Assembly: GCF_000365425.1 (NCBI RefSeq)
Contig: NZ_AQOV01000001.1
Coordinates: forward strand, 3,224,001-3,288,000
Source: Methylomonas sp. MK1
GTDB taxonomy: Bacteria; Pseudomonadota; Gammaproteobacteria; Methylococcales; Methylomonadaceae
Reading direction: 5' to 3'
Length of the DNA stretch: 64,000 nt
The translations under genes were made by a program, and so were the position numbers. Of this stretch, positions 48,801-58,321 are shown in pieces; position 1 is the stretch's first letter, and every line of letters begins with the position of its first letter. The notes under the pieces are model-generated. The model saw nothing but the letters and a program-made list of their open reading frames with translations. It ran no database searches and was not told where the DNA came from.

Positions 48801-51800
48801 GGGGCGTTAGGTGCAGATACTCTGGTAGCTGGTGCCGGCGACGACATTCTGGACGGTGGCGCTGGCGCGGATATTATGGCGGGAGGTACCGGCAACGACC
48901 TGTATCTCCATGTCAGTGGTGAAGACACGATTGCCGATGCGGAAGGCCATGACACCATCCGTTTGGCGCAAGCCAATGCCGTGGGGGCTGGCGGGGTATC
49001 GATCTACCAATACGGTGATCAAAATCAACTCCGGGGTGTCAGTATCGCATTGGATAGCGGCGGTGCCTTAAAACTGCAAAACGTCTTTTTTGGCGCCGAT
49101 GCCACCCTGGAGTTTGCCAATGGCTTCACGCTGGATCTGGAAACGCTGGTCGGTAACTCAATGACGACATCGGTTGTGCTGACGTTGGGCGACAACGGCG
49201 GCAAGTTGTATGGCGGTGCCGGGGCCGACTATTTGTACGGTGGCGCGGGCAATGACACCCTGCTTGGCTATTTAGGTAATGACTCCCTTAAAGGGGGCAC
49301 CGGTAACAATACTCTCAATGGTGGGGAGGGCAACGATACGCTATTTGGCAATGGAACCGGCATAGGCCTCAGTGGCGATGACGTGCTAAATGGCGGCGTA
49401 GGCGATGACACGATCAATGGTGAAGAGGGCAATGATACTCTCGGAGGCGGCACGGGTAATGACATCCTGCGTGGTGGCTTGGGGAACGATATTTATTTTT
49501 TTGGTCGAGGCGACGGCTACGATCAAATTTATGAAACAGCATACCTACACGGTTCCAGCGAAGATGTGTTGCGGTTAGACGCCGGCATTCTGCCCGAACA
49601 TGTGACTTTGCATCGGATGAAAGACCCATACGGCTCCACTCGCCTAGTGCTAGTGATCGATGGGTCAAGTACGCAAATCCAATTCAATGATTTGACCTCG
49701 TCGGATTATTCGATAGAGCGTATCGAGTTTGACGGCGGTTTAGGCGCTGTATGGACAACAGCAGATATCAGCGCGCATATTCAAGCCGGTGTGCAGAACG
49801 ATATGTTGGGCACTTCGGCGGATGATGTGTTCATCGTTGACAACGAGTCAGACACCATAGTCGAAGCTGCAGATTCGGGAACGGATACTGTTTTGGCGTC
49901 ACGAACCTTTGCGTTGCCTAACAATATAGAAAACCTCACATTAACGGGCTTTCTAAATATTGGTGCTACGGGCAATGCCCTTGATAACATCCTAATAGGC
50001 AATAGCGGCAACAATGTTATTGTCGGAAACGGCGGTAATGATACTGCTCAAGGCGGCCTTGGGGATGACACTTATTTCACGGTTGAAAACATAGTGGAGT
50101 ATGCGGATGGGGGGATCGATACCTGGGTAAATCCGGGCGGCGGCACCCTATTCGACAATGTCGAAAATCTGAGTTTATACGATGGCAGTAATAGCCACTC
50201 GATTTATACCGTTTATGCCTATGGCAATGGCTTGGATAATATTTTGACTTCTGGTGGCTATGGGGTTCAGGGTGATGTGTTTGATGGAAGAGCGGGTGCC
50301 GATACGGTCATTGTAAAAGGTAATGATGCACCTATCGTATTTATCGATAACATAGGCGACAAAATTGTCGGCGTAGCTTACGAAATCCGCAGTTCTATCG
50401 ATTACAGCTTGGCTCAGCCAGCAGTCAACGTCAACACCGGTCAGCCTGTACCGACGAGCACATCCAACCGATTGGTGCTGGTTGGAGCCGATGCCATTAG
50501 CGGCGTAGGTAACGTTCTAGCCAATTTTCTGGACGGTTCACAGAATGCAGCGTCGAACACATTAGTTGGCGGTGCCGGTAACGACACCTATGTTATTAGT
50601 TTGAACGACCGCGTTATTGAAGCCGCAAACGAGGGTAGTGATGATGTAAGGTTTTGGACTTTTGCGCCAGACTCGGGTAGCGAAATCAACATCGCTGATT
50701 TGATGATGGATAACGTCGAATCTTTCACATTGGCGGGTTATGCCAACAATGCTACGCTGAGGGGTAACGCTCAAAATAATATTTTAAGTGTCGCATTGCA
50801 GAATTCTTCCAACGCTGGTCGTTTAATGGGAGAAGGAGGTAATGATAAGCTCTACGGCGGCGCCGGGGCTGACGTTCTGAACGGCGGAACAGGTGCCGAT
50901 GAAATGCGGGGTGGAGCAGGAAGCGATCTCTATGTTGTCGATGACATAAATGACCAAATTTTTGAAAATGAAAACGCGAATCAGCCTTGGGATACGGATT
51001 CTGTTGAAGCGAGCTTGAGTTATACGCTAGGAAGCAATCTTGAAAACCTCACTTTGACTGGAACGGCAGCCATTGACGGATTCGGCAATTCGCTAGCCAA
51101 TACGCTTACTGGTAATAACGCCGCCAACACCTTGGATGGCGGTGCTGGTAATGACATTTTAAGAGGCGGCGACGGAAATGATGTTTTGATAGGCGGCGCT
51201 GGAAACGATTCTTTAACCGGGGGAGGCGCTAACGATGTTTTGATGGGCGGTGCGGGAAGCGATACATACTATTTCGACAGAGGCTTTGGTCAGGACACAA
51301 TTAACAGTTATGACCTGACTGTCGGAAAAATAGATGCAGTTGAGTTTTCATCGGGCATATTGCCATCTGAAGTCGGCGTTAGCCGCATTGACAATGACTT
51401 GATTCTTTCGTTAGCAGGGACCTCCGATACGCTTACTATTCAACATTATTTCGATAACGATGGCGTTACGCCATTCTCGATAGAGCAGATCAGGTTTAAG
51501 AATTACCCAACGAACACGGTCTGGAACTTGACTACTATTAATGCCAAGTTGAACAACCAAGCACCAGTCGTGGCAACGCCATTGCCAGACTTGAGCTTGG
51601 TCGAGGGAAGGCCTTTCGACTATTTTGTGCCCTCAAATACGTTTGCCGATGACCTTGATCCGTCAAGTTCCCTGGTGTTGGGGGCAACTTTGTCCGACGG
51701 AAGCCCTTTGCCCAGTTGGTTGCATTTTTATGGCACATATTTTTCGGGTCGGCCAATTGGGACCGGTACGGTGAGCGTGCGGGTCACGGCACAAGATACT

Positions 51801-53984
51801 GCGGGACTGAAGGGATCAGATACGTTCGACATTGTGACCTTTTACCAAGATCTGATGATTACCGGTACTCAATCAAACGAAAGCGGCTATGGGGGCACAG
51901 GCAACGATTCGTTGTACGGCTTAGGCGGCAATGACTATTTATTCGGATATGAGGGCAACGATGTCCTTGACGGGGGAGCGGGCAATGATGGTCTTTACGG
52001 TGGTATGGGCAATGATAGCTATGTGGTTGACAGCCTATCCGACTATACGACTGAGGACTTTAACGAAGGAATTGATTTAGTTCAAAGTTCTATCACTTGG
52101 ACCCTAAGTGCCAACGTAGAAAATTTGACATTGACTGGCAACGCCGTTGTGAATGGCACGGGCAACGAACTTGACAACGTGCTGATAGGCAACAGTGTAG
52201 CCAACACCTTGACTGGTCTCGGTGGCAACGACCGACTTATTGGCAATGCGGGTAACGATACGATGATAGGCGGGACGGGGGATGATATTTACATTGTCGA
52301 TAGCTCGGCTGATGTAATCACCGAAAACCTTAACGAGGGTCTAGACAGTGTAGAGTCGACTGCTACATACACATTAACCGCTAATGTGGAAAACCTCACC
52401 CTTACAGGTACTACTGCCATCAACGGTACCGGGAATGCCTTGAATAATGTTCTTACCGGCAATAGTGCTGTAAACACACTGACAGGTGGTGCGGGCAATG
52501 ACCGGCTTGACGGCAAAGCCGGTGCAGATAAGATGTTAGGCGGTACAGGCAACGATACGTACGTTGTCGACATCTCAACCGATGTAATCACCGAGAATGC
52601 TAACGAAGGTACCGACACCGTTGAGACCGGTATTACCTACACGTTAGGCACCAATGTCGAAAATTTGGTGTTGACCGGTACTGCAGCCATCAACGGCACA
52701 GGTAATACGCTTAACAATGTTATCACCGGTAACAGTTCAGCGAATACGCTTTCCGGGGGTGCTGGGGCGGATACACTGATTGGCGGTATGGGTAATGACA
52801 TCTATGTAGTCGATAACGTCCTAGATATTGTCACGGAAAATGTTAATGAAGGCGCCGATAAGGTTCAGGCTAGCGTTACCTATTCGCTGGGGGCTAATGT
52901 TGAAGATCTTACCTTAACGGGCACTACTGCTATCAACGGGACCGGAAATGGCCTGGATAACATTCTGACCGGCAATAGCGCGGTGAATACGCTTACCGGC
53001 GGTGCCGGTAATGATCGGCTCGATGGTAAGGCAGGTGCTGATAAGATGTTAGGCGGATTAGGCGATGATACTTACGTTGTCGATGTCTCAACCGATGTTA
53101 TCACTGAGAACACCAATGAAGGCAGCGATACTGTGGAAACCAGTATTACCTACACGTTGGGAGCCAATGTGGAGAATCTGTTGTTGACAGGCACCACAGC
53201 CATTAATGGCACCGGCAATACCCTCAATAATGTGTTAACCGGGAATAGCGCTGTCAATACGCTAACAGGCGGTGCGGGTAATGATAGGCTCGATGGCAAA
53301 GGCGGTGCTGACAAAATGCTGGGGGGAACAGGCGACGACACCTTTGTTGTCGATGTTTCAACCGACGTTCTCACCGAGAATGCCAATGAAGGCACCGACA
53401 CCGTAGAAACCGGTATTACATACACCTTGGGCACGAACCTTGAAAACCTGACCTTGACCGGCTCAACTGCCATCAATGGTACGGGCAACACGTTGAACAA
53501 CGTGCTCAAGGGCAATAGTGTAGTCAACAACTTATCCGGCGCGGCAGGCAATGATACCTTGGATGGTCTGGGCGGCGCGGATACGCTGACCGGAGGCACC
53601 GGCAACGACACCTATGTCTTGGGCCTGGGTTACGCTGCGGATACCGTTATTGAGAACGATGCCTCGGCGGGTAACACCGACATCGCCCAATTCCTGTCCG
53701 GTATCACCGCCGACCAAATCTGGTTACGCCACGTTGGCAACAACCTGGAAGCCAGCATTATCGGTACCGACGACAAGCTGATCGTTAAGGACTGGTATAC
53801 CGGCACCGCCAACCACGTCGAGCAGTTCAAAACCACCGACGGTGCGTTGACCTTGCTGGACAGCCAGGTGGAAAACCTGGTCTCCGCGATGGCCGCATTT
53901 GCCCCGCCGGCAGCGGGTCAAACCACCTTGCCGACTGATTACCAAACGGCATTGGCGCCGGTGATTGTGGCTAACTGGCATTAA
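45876..53984 (+). CDS. Giant RTX protein with N-terminal phage-type lysozyme domain
   Basis: 2702 residues. Residues of about 12-215 match GH24 lysozymes: catalytic Glu in RVEGF (E25), then DGKATIGYGYT with Asp36 and Thr40. No signal peptide, as expected for type I secretion. RTX nonapeptide blocks (GGxGxDxLx) follow at about 300-365, 505-560, 610-860, 950-1010, 1105-1215, 1650-1690, 1745-1790 and through the C-terminal third. A cadherin-like (CADG-type) domain is at about 1895-1990 (PDLSLVEGRPFDYFVPSNTF, then TVSVRVTAQDTAG). Residues of about 2040-2560 hold five to six near-identical repeats of about 90 residues (NEGTDTVETGITYTLG, then NVENLTLTGTTAINGTGN). The C-terminal 120 residues lack RTX repeats and should carry the secretion signal. 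Ca2+ should fold the repeats outside the cell. The transporter genes follow directly. The likely target is peptidoglycan of other cells; adhesion or S-layer roles are alternatives. Confidence 0.85.
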   Translation: MINFRRLTTSQEYTDLVVDVISRVEGFIKNAKDINDGKATIGYGYTFNRNNNVEIWQKTGISLSATQWSVLQEIDNAPIDQKTAIALNQFNKTLTIADAKALLGKTYQKYEPPAVNLGIPESRERTAIISLSYNGAIWGDFADGLTQAIAVDGSRVEAWYQIRYKALQNWNSTFTNGWAKRHYYESELFNLYDSGTVDEAQAKQIYTMYNRHHDDILHYEATFSNQIGKANNDYSLTDNNTKVKTLENSLQKAADVLMQLYVPEALRSTINPLDIQLATDLQGDLSGGRRDGYTINTGQDQNELLIGDANANNLQGLGGNDILIGNAGNDTLSGGTGNDTLIGGAGSDIYAYTQGDGVDTIIDSDGEIQWGLISIQGNGNVAADKWKKLSATTWQDQQSSQSAISYHLQTDSTGTQNLFILKNGDVVKVQNWHPGELGISLGDGSQPLAPLHTYIGDQRALLIGSEIDPGTAATDPNFNTYKWSATSWQADGILSGGIAAANFNDVITGSADADKINGLGGNDALDGGAGNDQIDGGIGDDLIAGGAGSDTIHGGTGNDEILSATGLNTPQRKKPGEVWQAPAGTTAWTQGSTWGVADAPNNTRTIYGGGSLSQDNAPDVVYGDAGDDQITGGRGDDYIDGGADNDTAWGQGGNDIIDGGTGDDDLYGDGLIAPGYYPTTPASTHGNDFLDGGAGNDWIVGGGKDDVLLGGTENDFLWGDDKSEALLSGIDHGKDYLDGGDGNDYLYGGGNDDTLTGGAGTDTLIGDDSEANLALAYHGKDYLDGGAGDDTLYGGSGNDTLLGGTENDTLYGEGNDDTLIGGTGNDTLYGGAGKDTLDGGEGNDQLLGGAGDDTYLNVTGLDTITDIEGHSTIVWAQADALCATGLAVTNYGNQGQFLRLDITLNTGETLQIADAFFGTDATIEFANGDQVDLETLVGTSLTTALALALGDNGGKLYGGAGDDTLFGGSGNDVLRGALGADTLVAGAGDDILDGGAGADIMAGGTGNDLYLHVSGEDTIADAEGHDTIRLAQANAVGAGGVSIYQYGDQNQLRGVSIALDSGGALKLQNVFFGADATLEFANGFTLDLETLVGNSMTTSVVLTLGDNGGKLYGGAGADYLYGGAGNDTLLGYLGNDSLKGGTGNNTLNGGEGNDTLFGNGTGIGLSGDDVLNGGVGDDTINGEEGNDTLGGGTGNDILRGGLGNDIYFFGRGDGYDQIYETAYLHGSSEDVLRLDAGILPEHVTLHRMKDPYGSTRLVLVIDGSSTQIQFNDLTSSDYSIERIEFDGGLGAVWTTADISAHIQAGVQNDMLGTSADDVFIVDNESDTIVEAADSGTDTVLASRTFALPNNIENLTLTGFLNIGATGNALDNILIGNSGNNVIVGNGGNDTAQGGLGDDTYFTVENIVEYADGGIDTWVNPGGGTLFDNVENLSLYDGSNSHSIYTVYAYGNGLDNILTSGGYGVQGDVFDGRAGADTVIVKGNDAPIVFIDNIGDKIVGVAYEIRSSIDYSLAQPAVNVNTGQPVPTSTSNRLVLVGADAISGVGNVLANFLDGSQNAASNTLVGGAGNDTYVISLNDRVIEAANEGSDDVRFWTFAPDSGSEINIADLMMDNVESFTLAGYANNATLRGNAQNNILSVALQNSSNAGRLMGEGGNDKLYGGAGADVLNGGTGADEMRGGAGSDLYVVDDINDQIFENENANQPWDTDSVEASLSYTLGSNLENLTLTGTAAIDGFGNSLANTLTGNNAANTLDGGAGNDILRGGDGNDVLIGGAGNDSLTGGGANDVLMGGAGSDTYYFDRGFGQDTINSYDLTVGKIDAVEFSSGILPSEVGVSRIDNDLILSLAGTSDTLTIQHYFDNDGVTPFSIEQIRFKNYPTNTVWNLTTINAKLNNQAPVVATPLPDLSLVEGRPFDYFVPSNTFADDLDPSSSLVLGATLSDGSPLPSWLHFYGTYFSGRPIGTGTVSVRVTAQDTAGLKGSDTFDIVTFYQDLMITGTQSNESGYGGTGNDSLYGLGGNDYLFGYEGNDVLDGGAGNDGLYGGMGNDSYVVDSLSDYTTEDFNEGIDLVQSSITWTLSANVENLTLTGNAVVNGTGNELDNVLIGNSVANTLTGLGGNDRLIGNAGNDTMIGGTGDDIYIVDSSADVITENLNEGLDSVESTATYTLTANVENLTLTGTTAINGTGNALNNVLTGNSAVNTLTGGAGNDRLDGKAGADKMLGGTGNDTYVVDISTDVITENANEGTDTVETGITYTLGTNVENLVLTGTAAINGTGNTLNNVITGNSSANTLSGGAGADTLIGGMGNDIYVVDNVLDIVTENVNEGADKVQASVTYSLGANVEDLTLTGTTAINGTGNGLDNILTGNSAVNTLTGGAGNDRLDGKAGADKMLGGLGDDTYVVDVSTDVITENTNEGSDTVETSITYTLGANVENLLLTGTTAINGTGNTLNNVLTGNSAVNTLTGGAGNDRLDGKGGADKMLGGTGDDTFVVDVSTDVLTENANEGTDTVETGITYTLGTNLENLTLTGSTAINGTGNTLNNVLKGNSVVNNLSGAAGNDTLDGLGGADTLTGGTGNDTYVLGLGYAADTVIENDASAGNTDIAQFLSGITADQIWLRHVGNNLEASIIGTDDKLIVKDWYTGTANHVEQFKTTDGALTLLDSQVENLVSAMAAFAPPAAGQTTLPTDYQTALAPVIVANWH
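52300..53560 (+). repeat. Near-identical tandem repeats of about 270 bp in the RTX gene
   Basis: The segment coding for ENLTLTG, (T/A)AINGTGN and LTGGAGNDRLDGKAGADKML recurs at roughly 52390, 52660, 52900, 53170 and 53440. The spacing is about 270 bp (90 codons), with one shorter unit of about 240 bp that lacks the DRLDGKAG piece. Many differences are silent, which suggests old duplication with selection on the protein. Unequal exchange could change the copy number. Confidence 0.8.
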
Positions 53985-54126
53985 AGGACAGACGAGGCGC
54001 CGGATAAAGGTAAAAAGTAGCTAGGGTCGGCGAGTTTGACTCTATGCGGCGTTGGCTTTTACCCGGCGTTCCCGGTCGCCAATATTTCCCTAAATAATCG
54101 CCTTCCAATCTATACTTTGCGATCAA

Positions 54127-56268
54127 ATGACAACCACCTCTCCTGCTAGCGGTGCCCCCGCCGCTACCCTCGATACCGGCCTAGTCTGCCTGGCGATGTT
54201 GGCCCGTCTGCACGGCGTTGCGGTCGATCCCGATCAACTGGCTCACCAGTTTCGACCCAGTGGTCAGCTATTGGGTTGTGACGATATTCTGCTAGCTGCC
54301 AAGAGGCTGGGTTTGCAGGCCAAACGGATCAAGACTACGGTTGCCCGCTTGGATAAGACACCGTTGCCGGCTGTTGCGGTTTCTGTTGACGGAAGCTTTT
54401 TCGTACTAGCCCGCGTCGATAACGGCCAAGTGTTGATTCACGACCCTACTGCTGCTCGCCCCGAACAAATGCCGTTAGAGGCTTTCGCCGAGCGCTGGTC
54501 CGGCGAATTGATCTTATTCACCTCGCGCGCCTCGCTGGCCGCCGAACTGGGCAAGTTCGATTTCACCTGGTTCATCCCGGCCGTCGTCAAATACCGCAAG
54601 CTGTTGCTCGAAGTGTTGCTGGTCAGTCTGGTCTTGCAGTTGTTTGCCTTGGTCACGCCCCTGTTCTTTCAGGTGGTGATGGACAAGGTCCTGGTGCATC
54701 GAGGCTTTACCACCTTGGATGTGATTGCCATCGGCCTGCTGGTCGTGACCTTGTTCGAAGTGCTGCTGACCGGCTTGCGTGGCTATGTGTTTGCCCATAC
54801 CACCAGCCGCATTGATGTCGAACTGGGAGCCCGGCTATTTCGGCATTTGTTGAATCTGCCGATGGCCTATTTCGAAGCAAGGCGGGTCGGCGATTCGGTG
54901 GCTCGGGTCCGCGAGCTGGAAAACATTCGGGCCTTTTTAACCGGCAACGCGGTGACGGTCGTGCTGGACTTGTTGTTCTCGGTGGTGTTTCTGGCGGTGA
55001 TGGCCTATTACAGCGTGGACCTGACCTTGATTGTGTTGGTGTCCTTGCCCTGCTATGTCTTGCTGTCGCTGTTATACACCCCGCTATTGCGCGGTCGTTT
55101 GCACGAGAAATTCAATCGCGGTGCCGAGAACCAGGCCTTTCTGGTGGAAGCCATCTCCGGCATCGGCACCGTCAAGGCCATGGCGGTAGAGCCGCAACTG
55201 ACCCGGCATTGGGACAAGCAGTTGGCCGGTTATGTCTCGGCCGGCTTCCGGACCGCCAGCGTCGGCCTGTTCGCCAACGCCGGCGTGACCCTGATCGGCA
55301 AACTGGTCACCGTCGCCACCATGTGGTTGGGTGCCCGTCTGGTCATCGACGGCGAACTCAGCGTCGGCCAGTTGATCGCCTTTAACATGCTGGCCGGCCA
55401 CGTGGCACAACCGGTGATGCGCTTATCGCAGCTGTGGACCGACTTTCAGCAGACCGGCATCTCCATGCAACGGCTGGGCGATATTCTCAATACTCGTGGC
55501 GAAGCGGCCGGTAACAAGAGCAGCTTGCCGCCGATACAAGGCAAAATCGAGTTCGAACAAGTGATCTTCCGCTACAATCCAGACGGCTCGGAAGTGCTAC
55601 GTGGCATTACGCTGGACATCGCCGCCGGCGAAGTAATCGGCATCGTTGGTCGCTCCGGTTCCGGCAAGAGTACCTTGACCAAATTGCTGCAACGCTTGTA
55701 TGTCCCCGAACGCGGGCGGGTGCTGGTGGACGGCATGGATTTGGCCTTGGCCGACGTCTCGTCCCTGCGCCGGCAGATCGGCGTGGTATTGCAAGAAAAC
55801 GTGTTGTTCAACCGCAGCATCCGCGACAACATCGCCTTGACCGATCCCGGCGCACCCTTGCCGCAAGTCATCGCCGCCGCCAAACTGGCCGGCGCTCACG
55901 ACTTTATCCTGGAGCTGCCGGAAGCCTACGACACGATGGTCGGCGAACACGGCTCGACCCTGTCCGGCGGCCAACGCCAACGCATTGCCATTGCCCGAGC
56001 CTTGATCAGCAATCCGCGCATCCTGATCTTCGACGAAGCCACCAGTGCGCTGGACTACGAATCCGAGCGCATCATCCAGAACAATATGAAAGCCATCTGC
56101 CAGGGCCGCACCGTCATCATCATCGCCCACCGCTTGAGTGCGGTGCGCGATGCCAACCGCATCGTGGTGATGGACAAAGGCCAGATCGTCGAAGCCGGTA
56201 GCCATAGCGAACTGCTCACCCACGAGTTGGGCCATTACAGCCGGCTGCATCGGTTGCAGATGGGATAA
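54127..56268 (+). CDS. Type I secretion ABC transporter (HlyB-type)
   Basis: 713 residues. The first 130 form a C39-like domain: the motif reads [11 protein letters not shown], with Thr where active C39 peptidases have the catalytic Cys, so it should bind substrate and not cut it. Transmembrane helices lie at about 155-430. The ATPase has Walker [10 protein letters not shown] (about 508), signature LSGGQRQR (about 612), Walker [13 protein letters not shown] and the switch His in IIAHRLS. It exports the RTX protein encoded 140 bp upstream from cytoplasm to outside in one step, with the fusion protein that follows. The outer-membrane TolC partner is not in the window. Confidence 0.94.
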   Translation: MTTTSPASGAPAATLDTGLVCLAMLARLHGVAVDPDQLAHQFRPSGQLLGCDDILLAAKRLGLQAKRIKTTVARLDKTPLPAVAVSVDGSFFVLARVDNGQVLIHDPTAARPEQMPLEAFAERWSGELILFTSRASLAAELGKFDFTWFIPAVVKYRKLLLEVLLVSLVLQLFALVTPLFFQVVMDKVLVHRGFTTLDVIAIGLLVVTLFEVLLTGLRGYVFAHTTSRIDVELGARLFRHLLNLPMAYFEARRVGDSVARVRELENIRAFLTGNAVTVVLDLLFSVVFLAVMAYYSVDLTLIVLVSLPCYVLLSLLYTPLLRGRLHEKFNRGAENQAFLVEAISGIGTVKAMAVEPQLTRHWDKQLAGYVSAGFRTASVGLFANAGVTLIGKLVTVATMWLGARLVIDGELSVGQLIAFNMLAGHVAQPVMRLSQLWTDFQQTGISMQRLGDILNTRGEAAGNKSSLPPIQGKIEFEQVIFRYNPDGSEVLRGITLDIAAGEVIGIVGRSGSGKSTLTKLLQRLYVPERGRVLVDGMDLALADVSSLRRQIGVVLQENVLFNRSIRDNIALTDPGAPLPQVIAAAKLAGAHDFILELPEAYDTMVGEHGSTLSGGQRQRIAIARALISNPRILIFDEATSALDYESERIIQNNMKAICQGRTVIIIAHRLSAVRDANRIVVMDKGQIVEAGSHSELLTHELGHYSRLHRLQMG

Positions 56269-56272
56269 TACG

Positions 56273-57706
56273 ATGTTGAAACTTCAAGCCACTTTAGATC
56301 TGTTACACCGCTACCGACAAGCTTTCCGGCACGCCTGGTCACGGCGCGCTGAACTCGACAGTGTGCCCCGTTTGGCGCACGAAAGCGCTTTTCTGCCCGC
56401 CGCGCTGGCCTTACAGGAAACTCCGGTTTCACCGGCACCGCGTGTGGCAATATGGTTGCTGATTAGCTTTGCGCTGTTGGCGGTACTCTGGGCTTGTTTC
56501 GGCCGGATCGACATCGTCGCTACCGCCCAGGGCAAGATTGTCCCCAACGATAGGGTCAAGACCATCCAGCCCTTGGAAACCGCCACGGTCAAAGCCATCC
56601 ACGTCAACGACGGCCAAACGGTCAAGGCCGGCGATGTGCTGATCGAACTGGACGCGACCGCCGCCGATGCCGATACCGCCAGCATTGCCAACGATTTACG
56701 CACCGCGCAACTGACGGCGGCTCGGGACAGCGCCTTTTTACAGAGCCTGGCAGCTTTGCAAAACGGTAAACCGCAAAAGCCGCAACTCCAGGCGCCGGAA
56801 GCGATGCCTATGGAACAAGTCCAACACGAACAACGCCTGCTGGATGGCGAATGGCAGGAACTTACCAGTAAACTGGAACGGCTGGAAGCCGACAAGTCCA
56901 GCCGACAAGCGGCTTTGCGTTCGGTGCAGGCCACCGTGGCTAAACTGGCGCAGTCCGCTCCGATTGCCCGCCGACTGGCTGAGGATTATCAACAATTACA
57001 AGCCAAAAAATTCGTCTCCAGCCACAACTACCTGGAACGCGAACAGGCCAGGATAGAACAGGAAGGCGAACTGGCGACGCAACGGGAAAAGCAACAAGAG
57101 CTCGGCGCGGCGATTCAGGAAGCCGCCAAACAACAAAGCGAACTGTTGGCCGCCGCCCGGCGCACGGCATTGGATAGGCTGCACGACAGCGAACAGAAAA
57201 TCGAAACCTACACCCAGGCCGGCATCAAGGCCCGCCAGCGCGGCCAATTACTGACCCTAAGCGCACCGGTGGACGGCATTGTCCAACAACTAGCGATTCA
57301 CACCGTCGGCGGCGTGGTCACCCCGGCGCAGCCGCTGATGATCGTAGTCCCCGCCGATCAAGCGATGGAAATCGAAGCCTTCGTCGAAAACAAGGACATC
57401 GGCTTTGTGAATCCCGGCCAGGCAGCCGAAATTAAAATCGAAACCTTCCCTTACACCAAATACGGCACCCTGCACGGCGAAGTCACCCATGTCTCCAGCG
57501 ACGCCATCAACGACGAGAAACGCGGCCTGATTTACTCTTCCCGAGTCAAACTGCCGCGCACGACGATGCAAGTCGAGAACAAAACCGTCAACCTGACGCC
57601 GGGCATGGCGGTGACGGTGGAAGTCAAAACCGGGCAGCGACGAGTCATTGAATATTTCCTAAGCCCGCTGATCGAGCACGTCGGGGAAAGTTTGCGGGAG
57701 CGATAA
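56273..57706 (+). CDS. Type I secretion membrane fusion protein (HlyD-type)
   Basis: 477 residues, 4 bp after the ABC transporter. One membrane helix at about 58-76 (VAIWLLISFALLAVLWAC). A first half-lipoyl segment has QPLETATVKAIHVNDGQTVK, a long coiled coil spans about 110-300, and a second half-lipoyl segment has LSAPVDGIVQQLAIHTVGGV. It ends with a beta-rich domain (LTPGMAVTVEVKTGQRRVIE and YFLSPL). It bridges the inner-membrane transporter and the TolC-type channel. Confidence 0.94.
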   Translation: MLKLQATLDLLHRYRQAFRHAWSRRAELDSVPRLAHESAFLPAALALQETPVSPAPRVAIWLLISFALLAVLWACFGRIDIVATAQGKIVPNDRVKTIQPLETATVKAIHVNDGQTVKAGDVLIELDATAADADTASIANDLRTAQLTAARDSAFLQSLAALQNGKPQKPQLQAPEAMPMEQVQHEQRLLDGEWQELTSKLERLEADKSSRQAALRSVQATVAKLAQSAPIARRLAEDYQQLQAKKFVSSHNYLEREQARIEQEGELATQREKQQELGAAIQEAAKQQSELLAAARRTALDRLHDSEQKIETYTQAGIKARQRGQLLTLSAPVDGIVQQLAIHTVGGVVTPAQPLMIVVPADQAMEIEAFVENKDIGFVNPGQAAEIKIETFPYTKYGTLHGEVTHVSSDAINDEKRGLIYSSRVKLPRTTMQVENKTVNLTPGMAVTVEVKTGQRRVIEYFLSPLIEHVGESLRER

Positions 57707-57978
57707 GTTTGAATGCCCAGTCAGCATTGGCACAGCCAACTTCATCATCGGTGTCACCAGCTGTTTGGTATCTGAATATGCGTCGTTGACTATGGTAACT
57801 CCGGGGCGGTATGAAAATGCAATAGTCGATTGCCATGCCGTCTAAGTGCTATTCGGATCAGTGTGATACTTCATTTTTTAAGCACTGATTTATGGCGCCG
57901 TTAGATAAGGCTTTCACGTGATTTCAGTATGAAACTTTATTGCCTTCCTACAATTTCGAGTTTGTTCGGTGTGAATTT

Positions 57979-58016
57979 AAGGGTTTGTCGGGTTTGCGTT
58001 CGGCAAACCCTTTTTT
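57979..58016 (+). terminator. Third copy of the glmS-type terminator
   Basis: AAGGGTTTGTCGGG, a slightly longer loop, CGGCAAACCC and a T-run, preceded by TTTGTTCGGT and GAATTT as at glmS. It lies 270 bp after the secretion genes and could end their transcript. The remaining 57707-58321 region has no convincing gene. Confidence 0.8.
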
Positions 58017-58321
58017 GTCGATTTGGAGCCGATTAGCTTTGTTCGGGATTGAAATAAAGAGAAGTGCGGAATCATCCCATTGCTGGCCTTTATGAGCGAG
58101 CACCATCAGGCGGTTAGTTGGTCAACAGCAGAAGTGGCTGGGTTGAATGATAATGAAACCCAGCATAGAAGCTGATAAGTTTGCTATTCCAAAGAGCCTT
58201 TGGAACGTTAAGAATTAAAGCATTTGCTGGGTTTCGCATTGCTCTACTGAGCCTACGGCCCTGGCTTTGCCATCGGCATTTATCGGTTATGTCAAACGTT
58301 AGACGCCAAATTTGGAGAGGC

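Noticed and set aside
58290..58321. Integron attC-like end (GTTAGAC just before the gene at 58322)
   Set aside because: Only one half-site is visible. No matching RYYYAAC partner or large hairpin was found, and there are no neighbouring cassettes or integron integrase.
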